NCBI GenBank assembly: GCA_934486785.1 | Contig: CAKSQK010000002.1 | Span: forward strand, 62,001-126,000 | Origin: an uncultured Niabella sp. | GTDB taxonomy: Bacteria; Bacteroidota; Bacteroidia; Chitinophagales; Chitinophagaceae | DNA: 64,000 nucleotides | Direction of reading: 5' to 3' | Shown: positions 1 through 9,114 of the stretch, piece after piece | Numbering within the stretch: position 1 is the stretch's first letter | How the letters are laid out: the number at the start of each line of letters is the position of its first letter | Translations under genes and position numbers: made by a program | The notes under the pieces: model-generated | Told to the model about the DNA's origin: nothing | What the model saw: only the letters and a program-made list of their open reading frames with translations | Databases searched by the model: none

Positions 1-251
1 CCTGATGAAAGATCATATATTCTATTTTTATTTCTCATGTCATATTCTTTAAAGGGCTGGCCTGAAAAGAATGTAATATTATCTGGCGTACCTGTAAAAT
101 TAAATACAATAGATTCCCCTACTTTGTATGTGGTTTTTTCTGTTGTTACAGTAAACTCGGGTGCCTCAGGTGCCTCTAATCTTTTTTGACAGGAAAACAG
201 TACTAAACATAGTACAGTGATGCTGAATATATAAAAGGTATTTTTTTTCAT
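1..251 (-). CDS. DUF5017-like lipoprotein, N-terminal part (runs off window)
   Basis: The ATG at 251 opens a reading frame that continues past base 1, so only about 83 residues are visible. The protein starts MKKNTFYIF, followed by a hydrophobic stretch and the lipobox LFSC, so it is a predicted outer-membrane lipoprotein. After the signal comes an Ig-like stretch with TYKVGESIVFNFTG and then ITFFSGQP. The same order (FTIVDEKSPDNLFFFSGEP) is found in the lipoprotein at 16946-17986, which occupies the same place behind a SusC/SusD pair, so the two are paralogues. By position and fold they resemble DUF5017-type surface glycan-binding proteins. It starts 35 bases after the SusD stop and is probably co-transcribed. 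The family call rests on recognition of this pattern and on the paralogue, not on a domain search. Confidence 0.75.
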   Translation of the reverse strand, partial: MKKNTFYIFSITVLCLVLFSCQKRLEAPEAPEFTVTTEKTTYKVGESIVFNFTGTPDNITFFSGQPFKEYDMRNKNRIYDLSS

Positions 252-286
252 GATGTATATTTTATTTACCAATAATCGAATAACTA

Positions 287-2122
287 TTAATACCCGGGAT
301 TTTGTGTCATTGCGCTATTAACTTTTAGTTCATCAATGGGTATAGGCATTAAAAGATCCCTTGGGGTTTGCACATTTGAATAATACGTTGAGAAAACTGC
401 TGTATGATTATCCACTAATATTTGAGCAGCCATATCCTGCATGGTTTCATAATAGATACCCCAGCGTAATAAGTCGAATTTTCTCATATACTCAAAATTT
501 AACTCACGCATTCTTTCATCCTGTATAAGACGTCTGAAGCTTTCTTTAGACGCTTTGTCTGCAGCGCTAATATCTGCATCGGTATCTGTATATATGGTTG
601 CCACTGCTGTAGCGCCACTACCTCCCCCGCCACTGATGGTGATGGTTGGAACTGTGCTATAATTTCCTGCCAGTTCATAAGTTATACCTGTTGTATCTCT
701 CTGCAATTCAATAGAGGTGACCTGGCCGTTGGTTACTATAGCCCTTGCTGCTGCACCACCATTGCCACTTATGGTTACTGTTGGAGCCGTTGTATATCCA
801 GAGCCGCTGCTTGTAACAGTAATGTTTCTGATACCTTTTGACCATGCTCTTCTTCTTACAAGGTTTACTGCGTTTACAGCTTCTGTAGTAGGTCCGCTTA
901 CTTCATTTACAGCTTCAGCATACATTAACAACACATCTGCGAATCGCAACAGCGGCAGGTTTATTGGTGTACGCTGACCGGCTTTGGGAAGATACGTTTC
1001 AAACTCTCTTCTGTACTTGCCCGGATTGCGGTATTTTAATCTTTCTTCTGTGATACTTGCCTTGGTTATAAGAGTTTTAGATCCGTTTGGACCTGTAGCA
1101 AGGTTATTAAAAAATGGTATGTTCCAATACTTGCGTAAATCTCCATCATTATAAGAATTGAATAATTTTGATGTGATGGACATATACGCATCTGACCTGC
1201 CTGTGGGAGAATTTAAATTTGTAGAGATGCCGTTAATGTAGCCAACTGTTCCTGCTTCATTATAACCCTCAAGATTATTGCCCCAATATTCTACTTCCCA
1301 GATGGATTCATTTATATCATACTGGTCTGCCGCAAGCTTGATAAAAATATCAGAATAGCTTGGATTAAGACTGTGACCCGAGGCCTGGTCATCAATTACT
1401 TTCTTTGCCCAGGATGCCGCCTCCTGAAACTTAGTAACATCATTTAACGGAAATCCTGCCATGTTTAAACAAACCCTGGCTAAAATCCCTCTTACAGCAG
1501 ATTTTGAAATCTTACCTCCATAACCCAAAGTTTTGATGTCTCTTACCAGCGGCTCGGCCTCCTTCATATCTTTCAATATTTGGTCATACACTTCTTTTAC
1601 AGAAGCCCTTGCTATGTTCACATCCACAACAGAATTGCTTGGTTGCAATTTGATGGGCACACCGCCATAATTCTGAACAAGTATAAAATAAAAATAGCCA
1701 CGCATGAAAAGCGCTTCTCCACGTATATTATCTCTAAACTCCTGGCTGATGTCCGTGTTATTATCCACATTAGCTAATACTACATTAGCGCGGTTAACAC
1801 TAATGTATAAGTGTTGCCATATATTTCGCGCATAAGGGTCTGCAGAGTTTACAATGTTTCTGAAAGGCCCTGTTGCAATAGTGCTCCGGTTCATGTATCC
1901 TTCATCGGCCATCCAACCAAGCATATACAATGCATTATTGCCATATATATTTACTGAGAAAAGCGCATCGTATACAGAGTTGATACCATAGGTCAACTCT
2001 TCCTTAGTAACATAGTAGCCCTGAGGGAACAGATTATTCTGGGGTTTTGTATCTAAAAATTTCTTGCACGATGCAAAGCATACTCCAAATGCCAGAAAAT
2101 AATACAGATATATTTTTTTCAT
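287..2122 (-). CDS. SusD/RagB-family nutrient-binding lipoprotein (locus 1)
   Basis: This is the surface lipoprotein that caps a SusC transporter and binds the incoming ligand. The signal peptide ends in a lipobox (FASC, Cys19) followed by KKFLDTKPQN, the classic start of mature SusD. The helical TPR-type body includes GEALFMRGYFYF and LLRFADVLLMYAEAVNE, and the C-terminus carries IQDERMRELNFEY, RKFDLLRWG and the terminal NPGY. At 611 residues it is longer than usual, because about 80 extra residues (roughly 432-512) are inserted between RRRAWSKGI and the KASKESFRRLIQDER helix. The insert contains two GxGYxxxPxVTIxGxGGxxAxA-like repeats. The paralogue at 18013-19908 has the same insert at the same place. 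It lies 32 bases downstream of the SusC gene. Confidence 0.95.
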   Translation of the reverse strand: MKKIYLYYFLAFGVCFASCKKFLDTKPQNNLFPQGYYVTKEELTYGINSVYDALFSVNIYGNNALYMLGWMADEGYMNRSTIATGPFRNIVNSADPYARNIWQHLYISVNRANVVLANVDNNTDISQEFRDNIRGEALFMRGYFYFILVQNYGGVPIKLQPSNSVVDVNIARASVKEVYDQILKDMKEAEPLVRDIKTLGYGGKISKSAVRGILARVCLNMAGFPLNDVTKFQEAASWAKKVIDDQASGHSLNPSYSDIFIKLAADQYDINESIWEVEYWGNNLEGYNEAGTVGYINGISTNLNSPTGRSDAYMSITSKLFNSYNDGDLRKYWNIPFFNNLATGPNGSKTLITKASITEERLKYRNPGKYRREFETYLPKAGQRTPINLPLLRFADVLLMYAEAVNEVSGPTTEAVNAVNLVRRRAWSKGIRNITVTSSGSGYTTAPTVTISGNGGAAARAIVTNGQVTSIELQRDTTGITYELAGNYSTVPTITISGGGGSGATAVATIYTDTDADISAADKASKESFRRLIQDERMRELNFEYMRKFDLLRWGIYYETMQDMAAQILVDNHTAVFSTYYSNVQTPRDLLMPIPIDELKVNSAMTQNPGY

Positions 2123-2154
2123 TTCTTATTAATTATAATCGTTAAAAACTTTGT

Positions 2155-5100
2155 TTAAAATGTCGCTTTTAATCCAAAGGCGATGGTGCGTGCCTGAGGA
2201 TAAGATGAATAATCGTAATTAGGTGTAAGAATATTATTTCTTGTAGAAACTTCAGGATCAAGGCCAGAATATTTTGTCCATGTAAACAAATTTTGAGCAG
2301 CTACATTAATGGCAACCCTTTGCATTCTTACATGGCGAATAATATTTTGAGGCAAAGAATATTCCAGCATTACCGTTTTTAATCTTAAAAACGAACCATC
2401 TTCCAAATACTTGGTAGAATTATAACCAATTACTCCTGCGCCACCAGCCCTAAAATGCTCATTGGTAGGGTTGTCCGGTGTCCATCTGTTGGCATATGAT
2501 GCGTACATATTCATATTACTTCTGCCATTGGGATCGCCTTCAAAAGTAATTCTGTTTGCATTATAAATATTGTACCCATATATCCATTGAAAGAATGTGT
2601 GGAAGGTAAAGCCTTTGTACTGCAAATCGTTTACAAAACCGCCATTGTGAATCGGCTGCCCGCGACCCATATATGTTTTATCATCTGAATTGATAATACC
2701 GTCACTATTAATATCAACATACTTAATATTCCCAGGCAATATTGCATCTCTGGTTCCATAATATGGAATATCGGCTTTTAAAACATATACTCCGGGAGAT
2801 GGATTGTCAAAATCTTCATATTGGTAGTTGCCTGCCCATAAATAACCTACCATCATGCCGGACGGACGTCCAATTTCTGATTTATACAAAACATCATTAA
2901 AATTCACATCGGTTTGAACGGAGTTATTAAGTGCCCTCTGCCCATCAGCTAATGCCATTATTCTATTTTTGTTGAAACTAATATTGAAGGAAGTTCTCCA
3001 GGAAAAATCATTCTTAGCAATATTTAATGTATTCACTGTTATTTCTAAACCTTTGTTTTCCAGCTTACCTATATTTTTTGTTGCAGAACTATAACCGGTT
3101 GTTAAAGGTAGTGGAGCACTTAGCAACAAATTATTGGTAGTGCGCTTGTATACATCCACAATAAACTCGAACCTATTGTCCCACAATCCCAGCTCGTAAC
3201 CAATATCAACAGAAGTTGTAGTTTCCCAGCTAAGATCTTTGTTAGCCATAGAAGATTGATTGATCATGCCTTCAGGTGTTGAATTGTTATACGAAGCGCC
3301 ATTGATATCATAAGAAAGAAATGCGTAAGAAGCAAAATCTCCAATCCTGTCATTACCAACCTCACCGTATGTAGCTCTTAATTTTGAATTGGAAATTACC
3401 CTGCTATCCTTTAAAAAATTTTCATTCTGCATGTTCCAGGCTATACCGGCCCCTGGAAAATAACCCCACCTGTTTGCTTCAGGAAACTTAGATGAACCAT
3501 CTGCCCGAAAAGTAAGTGATAATATATAACGGGACATGAAACCATAATCAAGCCTACCACCATAAGATGCTCTTGTATTATTGGTTCTTGTATTGATGGG
3601 ACTGTAAATTGTACCCTGATGAAGACCGCCAATTCCTAAACCTTCATTAGGCAGAAATCTGCTTGAATAACCACTGGCCTTGTAATCTTCGCTTTGCAGG
3701 CTTACTAATGCAAGTGCAGTTATGTTGTGCACATCATTGATGTTTTTTCTGTAAGTAAGCGTATTATCGCTGGACCACTGATTGTTAAATCTGTTTTGAG
3801 TTGACCCATTAATTCCGTTTAAATTAGAAACATTATAAGGACTGCCCTGCGGTGTTTTGGAATTGAAAAACCTGTCCATTCGCAATGTATTCCTGCGCAA
3901 TCCTCCACTCAGCCTGAGTGTTAACCCCGGAATGAGTTCATATACCCCAGCCCTTCAAAAAGGTTAGAATAATCATACTGATGCTGGTTCTGCAAATCAA
4001 TTAATGGATTGATCCTGAAATCACCGGCATTTACAGATGTTTCATCAACTTCGGAAAGCAGCAAGTCTAAACTATCCTGATTTGGAAACGGGATTGGCCG
4101 GTAAGCCCAAGTTCTGAACAATAAGTAAGTAGACGTGCTTGTACCGGTAATGGCATTAATAACCTGACCCCAGGATGTAACACCGGAATATCCCATGGTA
4201 ACACCCACGTTTATTTTATTACTTAACTTTTGATCAAGATTCAGCCTTGTTGTATATCTTTTCATTCCGGTATTAACAATAATACCCTGGTTGTCAAAAA
4301 TATTTCCAGAAAGAGAATACTTGGTATTTTCATTACCACCTCTTATGGATAAGGAATAGTTATTTACCGCACCTTTAGTAAATACATGATCCTGAAAATC
4401 AATCCCTTCTACATTTCTGTAATCTTCCAGTGTTCTGCCATCTGCCAACCAGTTTTGTGCAGCCACTGTAGTAGGAAATCTTTCAAGCTGATATCTTACA
4501 AATTCATAAGGGCTCATCAGTTCCATCTTTTTTCTACCAGCCTGAAAGCCATAAGTGTAACCAAGTTCTATAACAGGCTTTCCTACTTTACCTTTTTTTG
4601 TTTGAATTAAAATTACACCATTGGCAGCCCTTGAACCATAGATAGATGTTGATGATGCATCCTTAAGTACTGTTAAAGATTCAATGTCATCTGGATTTAG
4701 CGTAGCAGGATCAAAACTTTCCAATGGAAATCCGTCAATAACAAATAACGGAGATGTGCTTTGTGTTAAAGATCCGGGGCCGCGTATAACAAAATTAAGA
4801 CCCCGACCGGGTTGACCATCTGATGCAGTTACCTGCAAACCCGCCACGCGACCTGCAAGCGCTTCTGCAAAGCTAGCTACTGGCGCTTTCACCATATCGC
4901 CAACATTTGCCTGTGCAACTGCACCTGTTAAGTCTTTTCTGCGGGCGGTGCCGTAGCCCACCACCACTACATCATCCAGGCTTCCGGCACTACGGGATAA
5001 TGCCACATTAATGGTAGTGCGATTGCCTATGGACACCTCCTGCTCTGTCATGTTAATAAAGCTAAACACCAGCGCATCTGTACCATTTGCATTAATACTG

Positions 5101-5327
5101 TACTCACCAGTAGCACCAGTAGTAGTTACTCTGGTGGTACCCTTTACGCTTACATTTACACCTTCAATTGGGTTACCGGTTTCAGCTTCAGTTACCTGCC
5201 CTTTTATAGTCATACTTTGAGCCATAACAATATGACTAACTAAAAATAAAGGAACAGCAAACAGCACAACCAGTTTAAATTTTGTAAACAAAGCTTTAGT
5301 GGAAGGGAAAAACAGTTTTGAGATCAT
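2155..5327 (-). pseudogene. SusC/RagA TonB-dependent receptor split by a one-base frameshift (locus 1)
   Basis: This outer-membrane transporter gene is in two frames. The 5' part (5327 to 3921) encodes a signal peptide, a carboxypeptidase-D-like regulatory domain (GQVTEAETGNPIEGVNV), the DVVVVGYGTARRKDLTGAV plug start and the first barrel strands, and stops at TAA 3921-3923. The 3' part, in another frame, encodes the remaining barrel and ends with AFGLKATF. Near 3945-3948 the plus strand reads tatacccc. Adding one C there would give the continuous protein SNLFEGLGVYELIPGLTLRL, and the rejoined product would be about 1057 residues, the normal SusC size and similar to the intact paralogue at 19930. 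I start at ATG 5327 because a signal peptide follows it; the upstream ATG at 5432 adds an unlikely 35 residues. It could be a true mutation, phase variation or a sequencing error in the homopolymer. Confidence 0.85.
3945..3948 (-). other. frameshift point in the locus 1 SusC gene
   Basis: Four C residues on the plus strand (four G in the sense direction) lie where the two SusC frames meet. Both frames read as good SusC protein on their own side of this run: YDYSNLFEGLG before and VYELIPGLTLRLSGGLRRN after. A five-base run would restore one frame. This is seen directly; the cause is not. Confidence 0.8.
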
Positions 5328-5391
5328 TCCTGAAGTTTTTAAAATTAAAAAAAGAATTCGATGGTTTGATTTTTTATTAGGATAGCTTGCA

Positions 5392-5439
5392 TAGCTTATG
5401 ATTATAAGTATGAGCACCCCTTGTCGTAGCATAAGCTAC
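5392..5439. promoter_or_regulatory. inverted repeat upstream of the locus 1 SusC gene
   Basis: The 165-base gap before SusC contains TAGCTTATG (5392-5400) and its exact reverse complement CATAAGCTA (5430-5438), separated by 29 bases. The right arm is also part of a short palindrome, GTAGC-ATAA-GCTAC (5426-5439). A further AGCTTGCAT copy lies just left of the first arm. This may be a regulator-binding site or a leader structure of the SusC mRNA. No GTACGTnnACG operator is present here, so this unit may be controlled differently or read through from upstream. Confidence 0.4.
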
Positions 5440-5492
5440 CAATGTTATTGATTGAATTTTTCATATTTTAAAATTTATAGATTAGGAAACAA

Positions 5493-6278
5493 TTATAAAT
5501 TAAGAAATTTCAGAGCATTACCTGATCGCAACATTTCTTTTTCACTCTCAGTTACTTCATCGCTGTTCAAGTATTCCACGCGCAGCATGCCGGATAAATA
5601 ATCAAGGATGGGAGCATGTGTACCAAATGCGAACCTGTCTTTACCGAAATTTTTTAAAAAATCCCTTACCACATCTAAGCTGCGGCCTGATGTATCGAAT
5701 AAGTAATTAGCCTTATCTAATACAGCCCGTTCTTCTTTGCTGAAGGCAAAACCGTTACAAATATTTAGCAACAGGTACTTTGCATCAGGTACGGCTTTTA
5801 TAATAGGGATATAATCGCGGGGTGATGATTCTTTTGGCAAATCCATCCACGAGCGCTGCCTTGAATCTACCATGCGCATGGTAAATGCTACCGGCACACC
5901 ATAATCACGGGCCATTTTTACCAGTTCGGTCACCGGCGCCTCAGTTACATCGTAATCATGATATAACGGGTGCAGCCTGATGCCTTTCATACCCATTTTT
6001 TTTATGCAGGTATGCAAGTCATCGCGCCAGCCGGCATATACAGGGTTGATGATGGCAAAAGGTATGATGCGTTTTGCAAAAGTTTTGTCAGACCTGATCT
6101 CGTCATACAATTCTTCGTTTGCTGACTGCGTGTTTTTATAAAAAATCCCATTCAGATTGCTCACTACTGAAATATCCACACCATACTGGTTCATGCGTTT
6201 GAGCAACGAAGCGCAGGTATTGTACCTTAGTTTTTTAAACGGCCAGTGGCCAACATTTGCATTGATATCAACGAACAT
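5493..6278 (-). CDS. amidohydrolase-fold protein lacking the metal ligands
   Basis: This 261-residue protein has the layout of amidohydrolase_2 TIM-barrel enzymes: an N-terminal strand, KGIRLHPLYHDYD in the middle, and a late strand with FGTHAP. It resembles the two upstream genes, but the residues that bind metal are replaced. The HxH motif is NAN (DINANVGHW, N6 and N8), the LxxAHxGG histidine position reads LLLNICNGF, and the catalytic GTD aspartate is GTH. It has no signal peptide, unlike its neighbours. Its first 11 bases overlap the end of the preceding gene, so they are translated together. It is probably a non-hydrolytic partner, or an enzyme with altered chemistry. The fold is fairly sure; activity is unknown. 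Confidence 0.75.
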   Translation of the reverse strand: MFVDINANVGHWPFKKLRYNTCASLLKRMNQYGVDISVVSNLNGIFYKNTQSANEELYDEIRSDKTFAKRIIPFAIINPVYAGWRDDLHTCIKKMGMKGIRLHPLYHDYDVTEAPVTELVKMARDYGVPVAFTMRMVDSRQRSWMDLPKESSPRDYIPIIKAVPDAKYLLLNICNGFAFSKEERAVLDKANYLFDTSGRSLDVVRDFLKNFGKDRFAFGTHAPILDYLSGMLRVEYLNSDEVTESEKEMLRSGNALKFLNL

Positions 6279-7212
6279 GATTGCCGGATTTTCTTAAAAC
6301 GTTATTGTAATTTTCAAAAAATATTTTGCGCTTTTGTTCTTCTGTTGTATTGGAACACAGCACTTTACCCACACCCTGAAAGTAAGAGTTAGAAAGATCG
6401 GTACCATATAAAACTCTTTCTACTCCCAGTTCTTTTATCGCAAAATCTACCATAAACTCATCATTGTTACTACCGCTTGTATCCACATACACATTGCGGC
6501 AATGCTTTAATGCTTTACAGGCATATTCCCAGTCAGGACCACCGCCCAGGTGTGCATACTGCAACATCGCTTCGGGGTAGCGCGTTGCCATGTCAACAAA
6601 ATCTTCGGGAACGGATGTGTTAGGCATTCTTTTTTTGTCATATTTCATACGGTAACCGCCCGTACCAAGCGTGGCCTCAGCGTGCATCAGCGTGATCATT
6701 TTCAGATCAATGATTTTTTCGATGATAGGGTTAAACAAGGGGTCGTTGATTTTATACTGATAATAAACCTTGAGCCCTACCATACCCCTGTCAACATTGC
6801 GCTGTATCTCATCCAGCGATTCTTTTTTATAGAAAGGGTTTACTGTAAACATTCCAATCATTCTGCCGGGGTATTTTTGCATGGCGCCATACACCAGATC
6901 GTTGTGACGCCTGAACTGTTCAGGATTTCCAGGGCCGGCTGACAGCGGGTTTGAAACATAAGAACGTTCTATATTGAAGCGGTTCATAAATTCAAAATCT
7001 TTAGCCGTTACATCAAGGCCCAGGTGCGCATGTGCATGAGCATCCAATTTCCGATACTTGAGGGCCTCTTTCATTACATCATATTTTTTTTCGGAAACTG
7101 ATGCACTGCCTGCAATGCCAGACTGAGTAGCACAACCTGTTCCTGCCCCTGCCGTAAGCATCATACCAGTAAAAGATGCTGCTGTATTCTTAACAAAATT
7201 TCTCCTGTTCAT
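6268..7212 (-). CDS. exported metal-dependent amidohydrolase (amidohydrolase_2 family)
   Basis: This is a predicted metal-dependent hydrolase of the TIM-barrel amidohydrolase superfamily, acting on C-N or C-O bonds or as a decarboxylase; the substrate is unknown. The metal motif HAHAHLG sits near residue 60, a second histidine is in TLMHAEATLG, another in QYAHLGGG, and the catalytic aspartate is in LYGTDLS. The N-terminus MNRRNFVKNTAASF is a twin-arginine signal, and TGCAT may be a lipobox, so the enzyme is exported. The gene is 15 bases downstream of a close paralogue (7228-8181), with which it shares long runs such as RMKYDKKRMPNTSVPEDF. The pair arose by tandem duplication. Confidence 0.85.
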   Translation of the reverse strand: MNRRNFVKNTAASFTGMMLTAGAGTGCATQSGIAGSASVSEKKYDVMKEALKYRKLDAHAHAHLGLDVTAKDFEFMNRFNIERSYVSNPLSAGPGNPEQFRRHNDLVYGAMQKYPGRMIGMFTVNPFYKKESLDEIQRNVDRGMVGLKVYYQYKINDPLFNPIIEKIIDLKMITLMHAEATLGTGGYRMKYDKKRMPNTSVPEDFVDMATRYPEAMLQYAHLGGGPDWEYACKALKHCRNVYVDTSGSNNDEFMVDFAIKELGVERVLYGTDLSNSYFQGVGKVLCSNTTEEQKRKIFFENYNNVLRKSGNHVR

Positions 7213-7227
7213 TTAAAATTCAGTTGA

Positions 7228-8181
7228 TCATTTGATTTGATAACCGCCCTTTTTTAAAATGCTATTATAATTATCGAAAAATATTTTTCGTTTTTGCACT
7301 TCCGTAAGATTGGAGGAAACCACATTGGCCACTCCCTGAAAATACATGTTGTCTGTTCCAAACAGCACCCTGTCTTCTCCCAGTTCCTTCACCGCAAAAT
7401 TGATCATGTTCTCTTCATTGTTGCTTCCTGATATGTCCACGTACACATTCGGACAATTCTTTAAAACCTTGCATGCATATTCCCAGTCTGGCCCGCCACC
7501 AGTATGCGCATATTGAAACATTGCTTCGGGGTAACGCTTGGCAATATCTGCAAAGTCTTCAGGAACGGATGTATTAGGCATTCTTTTTTTATCGTATTTC
7601 ATGCGGTAACCACCGCTGCCCAGCGTGGCTTCTGCATGCACCAGCATGATCATTTTCAAGTCAATCATTTTTTCAATGATGGGATAAAAAAGCGGGTCGT
7701 TGATCTTTACATGATAATATGCTTTTAACCCAACAAAACCCTGGTCTACTCTTCTTTTAATTTCTTCAAGAGATTCTTTTTGATACAAGGCATTAACTGT
7801 AAACATGCCCACCATTTTACCGGTATAATTTTTCATGGCTTCATACATCATCTCATTCGATTTGATGAATGCTTCGGGTGGCGCTTCTTTTGCCGTAACC
7901 GGTCTTGAAATATACATTCTCGTAAATCCCAACCGCTCAAAAAACTCTATGTTATCTTCCGGACCTTTTTGCCACAGGCTTACATGCACGTGCGAATCTA
8001 TCTTAGGGTATTTCAGCACTTCTTTCATCAAATCAAACCCACGCCCGGCCTGCATTTCATGATTGCTCAGCGTTGGAGCCGCCGAATGCAATTCACTGGC
8101 AGTCCCGTTCATTGCCATTGTTATTCCTGCAAGAGATGCTGCCGCATCTTTCATAAATCTTCTCCTGCTGAAATGTTTCAT
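7228..8181 (-). CDS. exported metal-dependent amidohydrolase, tandem paralogue
   Basis: This is the first of the three amidohydrolase-fold genes in transcription order. The twin-arginine signal SRRRFMKDAAASLAG directs export. The metal-binding residues are all present: HVHVSLW near residue 65, MLVHAEATLG, QYAHTGGG and the aspartate of LFGTDNM. At 317 residues it has normal length for amidohydrolase_2 proteins. It keeps the same signature as its neighbour at 6268, and both may bind one or two divalent metals, which would be loaded before Tat export. It is 30 bases after the TIM-barrel lipoprotein gene at 8212. The substrate cannot be read from the sequence. Confidence 0.85.
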   Translation of the reverse strand: MKHFSRRRFMKDAAASLAGITMAMNGTASELHSAAPTLSNHEMQAGRGFDLMKEVLKYPKIDSHVHVSLWQKGPEDNIEFFERLGFTRMYISRPVTAKEAPPEAFIKSNEMMYEAMKNYTGKMVGMFTVNALYQKESLEEIKRRVDQGFVGLKAYYHVKINDPLFYPIIEKMIDLKMIMLVHAEATLGSGGYRMKYDKKRMPNTSVPEDFADIAKRYPEAMFQYAHTGGGPDWEYACKVLKNCPNVYVDISGSNNEENMINFAVKELGEDRVLFGTDNMYFQGVANVVSSNLTEVQKRKIFFDNYNSILKKGGYQIK

Positions 8182-8211
8182 ATAAATTCTACCGTTATCA
8201 AATAAAGAGTT

Positions 8212-9114
8212 CTATTTAAAACTTCCAAATGCTTTTTTTACAGCGTTGTATTTTTCGCGTTCCTTTTCAGGATCAGGATGCAGGTAAATTACTATCCCTT
8301 CAGCATGCTTCCTGGAAAGCTCTATCATTTCTACTACATACTCTGGCGTTGATGAACCCGCTTTGGAATGCGCAGATGAATAAATATCTACTATAATGGG
8401 TAATTTGTTTTGAAACGCCGCGTGCATGGTTTGCAGTTCTTCTGCAAACGAAGAAGTTGTTTTAAGGGTTTCCTTCCCTGTTGCTTCTCCTTTATATGGA
8501 AACAACACAGCATCAAAATAAGGAAGGTAGCCCTGCGCGGCATAGTCTGTGATTTTTGTGGAACGATAATAAATGCAGGGCACAAAAGCCACACGCGGAT
8601 TAATGCCGCGTAAAATGTTTACCATTCTTGCTGTGTATTCCGGCGTATAAAACTGAAGGTTCCATGCTACAAAATCATCTATGCTTAAAGCAGTGAGGTT
8701 GGAATGTTTCAGACTTAGCTTACCAATCTCCTCCGCCCATTTAAAATAGTTGGTATCATAAGGCTCTGACGACCAGCGTTTGCGGGGTTTTGACTCAGAA
8801 TAAGGAACCAGGTAAGCCCACACATTGATGTTACTTTTTTTTGCCATAGGTAAAAAAGCCTGCATGTCTTCCCAATCCTTTTCACCGCGCCAGATGAGCC
8901 ATACATAAGTGTTCACCTTCAGGTCTTTTAATTGCGACAACAGCAATTCATTGTTTACACGGCCATTGTTTAGCCGCGGCTGTGCCGCGTAAGTGGCCTT
9001 GATGTTAGAAACATTTTTTGCCCGGTCAGCAGCGCCTGTATTTTTTGAAGAACTGGTGCATGATGTAACAGCAACAATTGTCAGGCAAGCGATCATTGTT
9101 AATACAAATCTCAT
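8212..9114 (-). CDS. TIM-barrel glycosidase-like lipoprotein, tandem copy 2
   Basis: The 300-residue protein has a lipoprotein signal (AVTSC) and then a barrel-like pattern of alternating strands and helices: VNTYVWLIWRGEKDWEDM, NINVWAYLVPYSESKP, LTALSIDDF, VAFVPCIYYRS, FDAVLFPYKGE, PIIVDIYSSAHS and GIVIYLHPDPE. The acidic pair in SIDDF at a strand end is the best candidate for catalytic residues, as in hypothetical TIM-barrel glycosidase families. It overlaps the upstream paralogue by 4 bases (ATGA), so translation is coupled. I do not recognise a named family. A periplasmic or surface glycan-active role is inferred from the lipoprotein signal and from the SusCD context. Confidence 0.65.
   Translation of the reverse strand: MRFVLTMIACLTIVAVTSCTSSSKNTGAADRAKNVSNIKATYAAQPRLNNGRVNNELLLSQLKDLKVNTYVWLIWRGEKDWEDMQAFLPMAKKSNINVWAYLVPYSESKPRKRWSSEPYDTNYFKWAEEIGKLSLKHSNLTALSIDDFVAWNLQFYTPEYTARMVNILRGINPRVAFVPCIYYRSTKITDYAAQGYLPYFDAVLFPYKGEATGKETLKTTSSFAEELQTMHAAFQNKLPIIVDIYSSAHSKAGSSTPEYVVEMIELSRKHAEGIVIYLHPDPEKEREKYNAVKKAFGSFK

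Noticed and set aside
3921..3960. Programmed ribosomal frameshift in SusC 1
   Set aside because: No slippery heptamer with a following structure was recognised, and SusC genes are not known to use frameshifting; a lost base is simpler.
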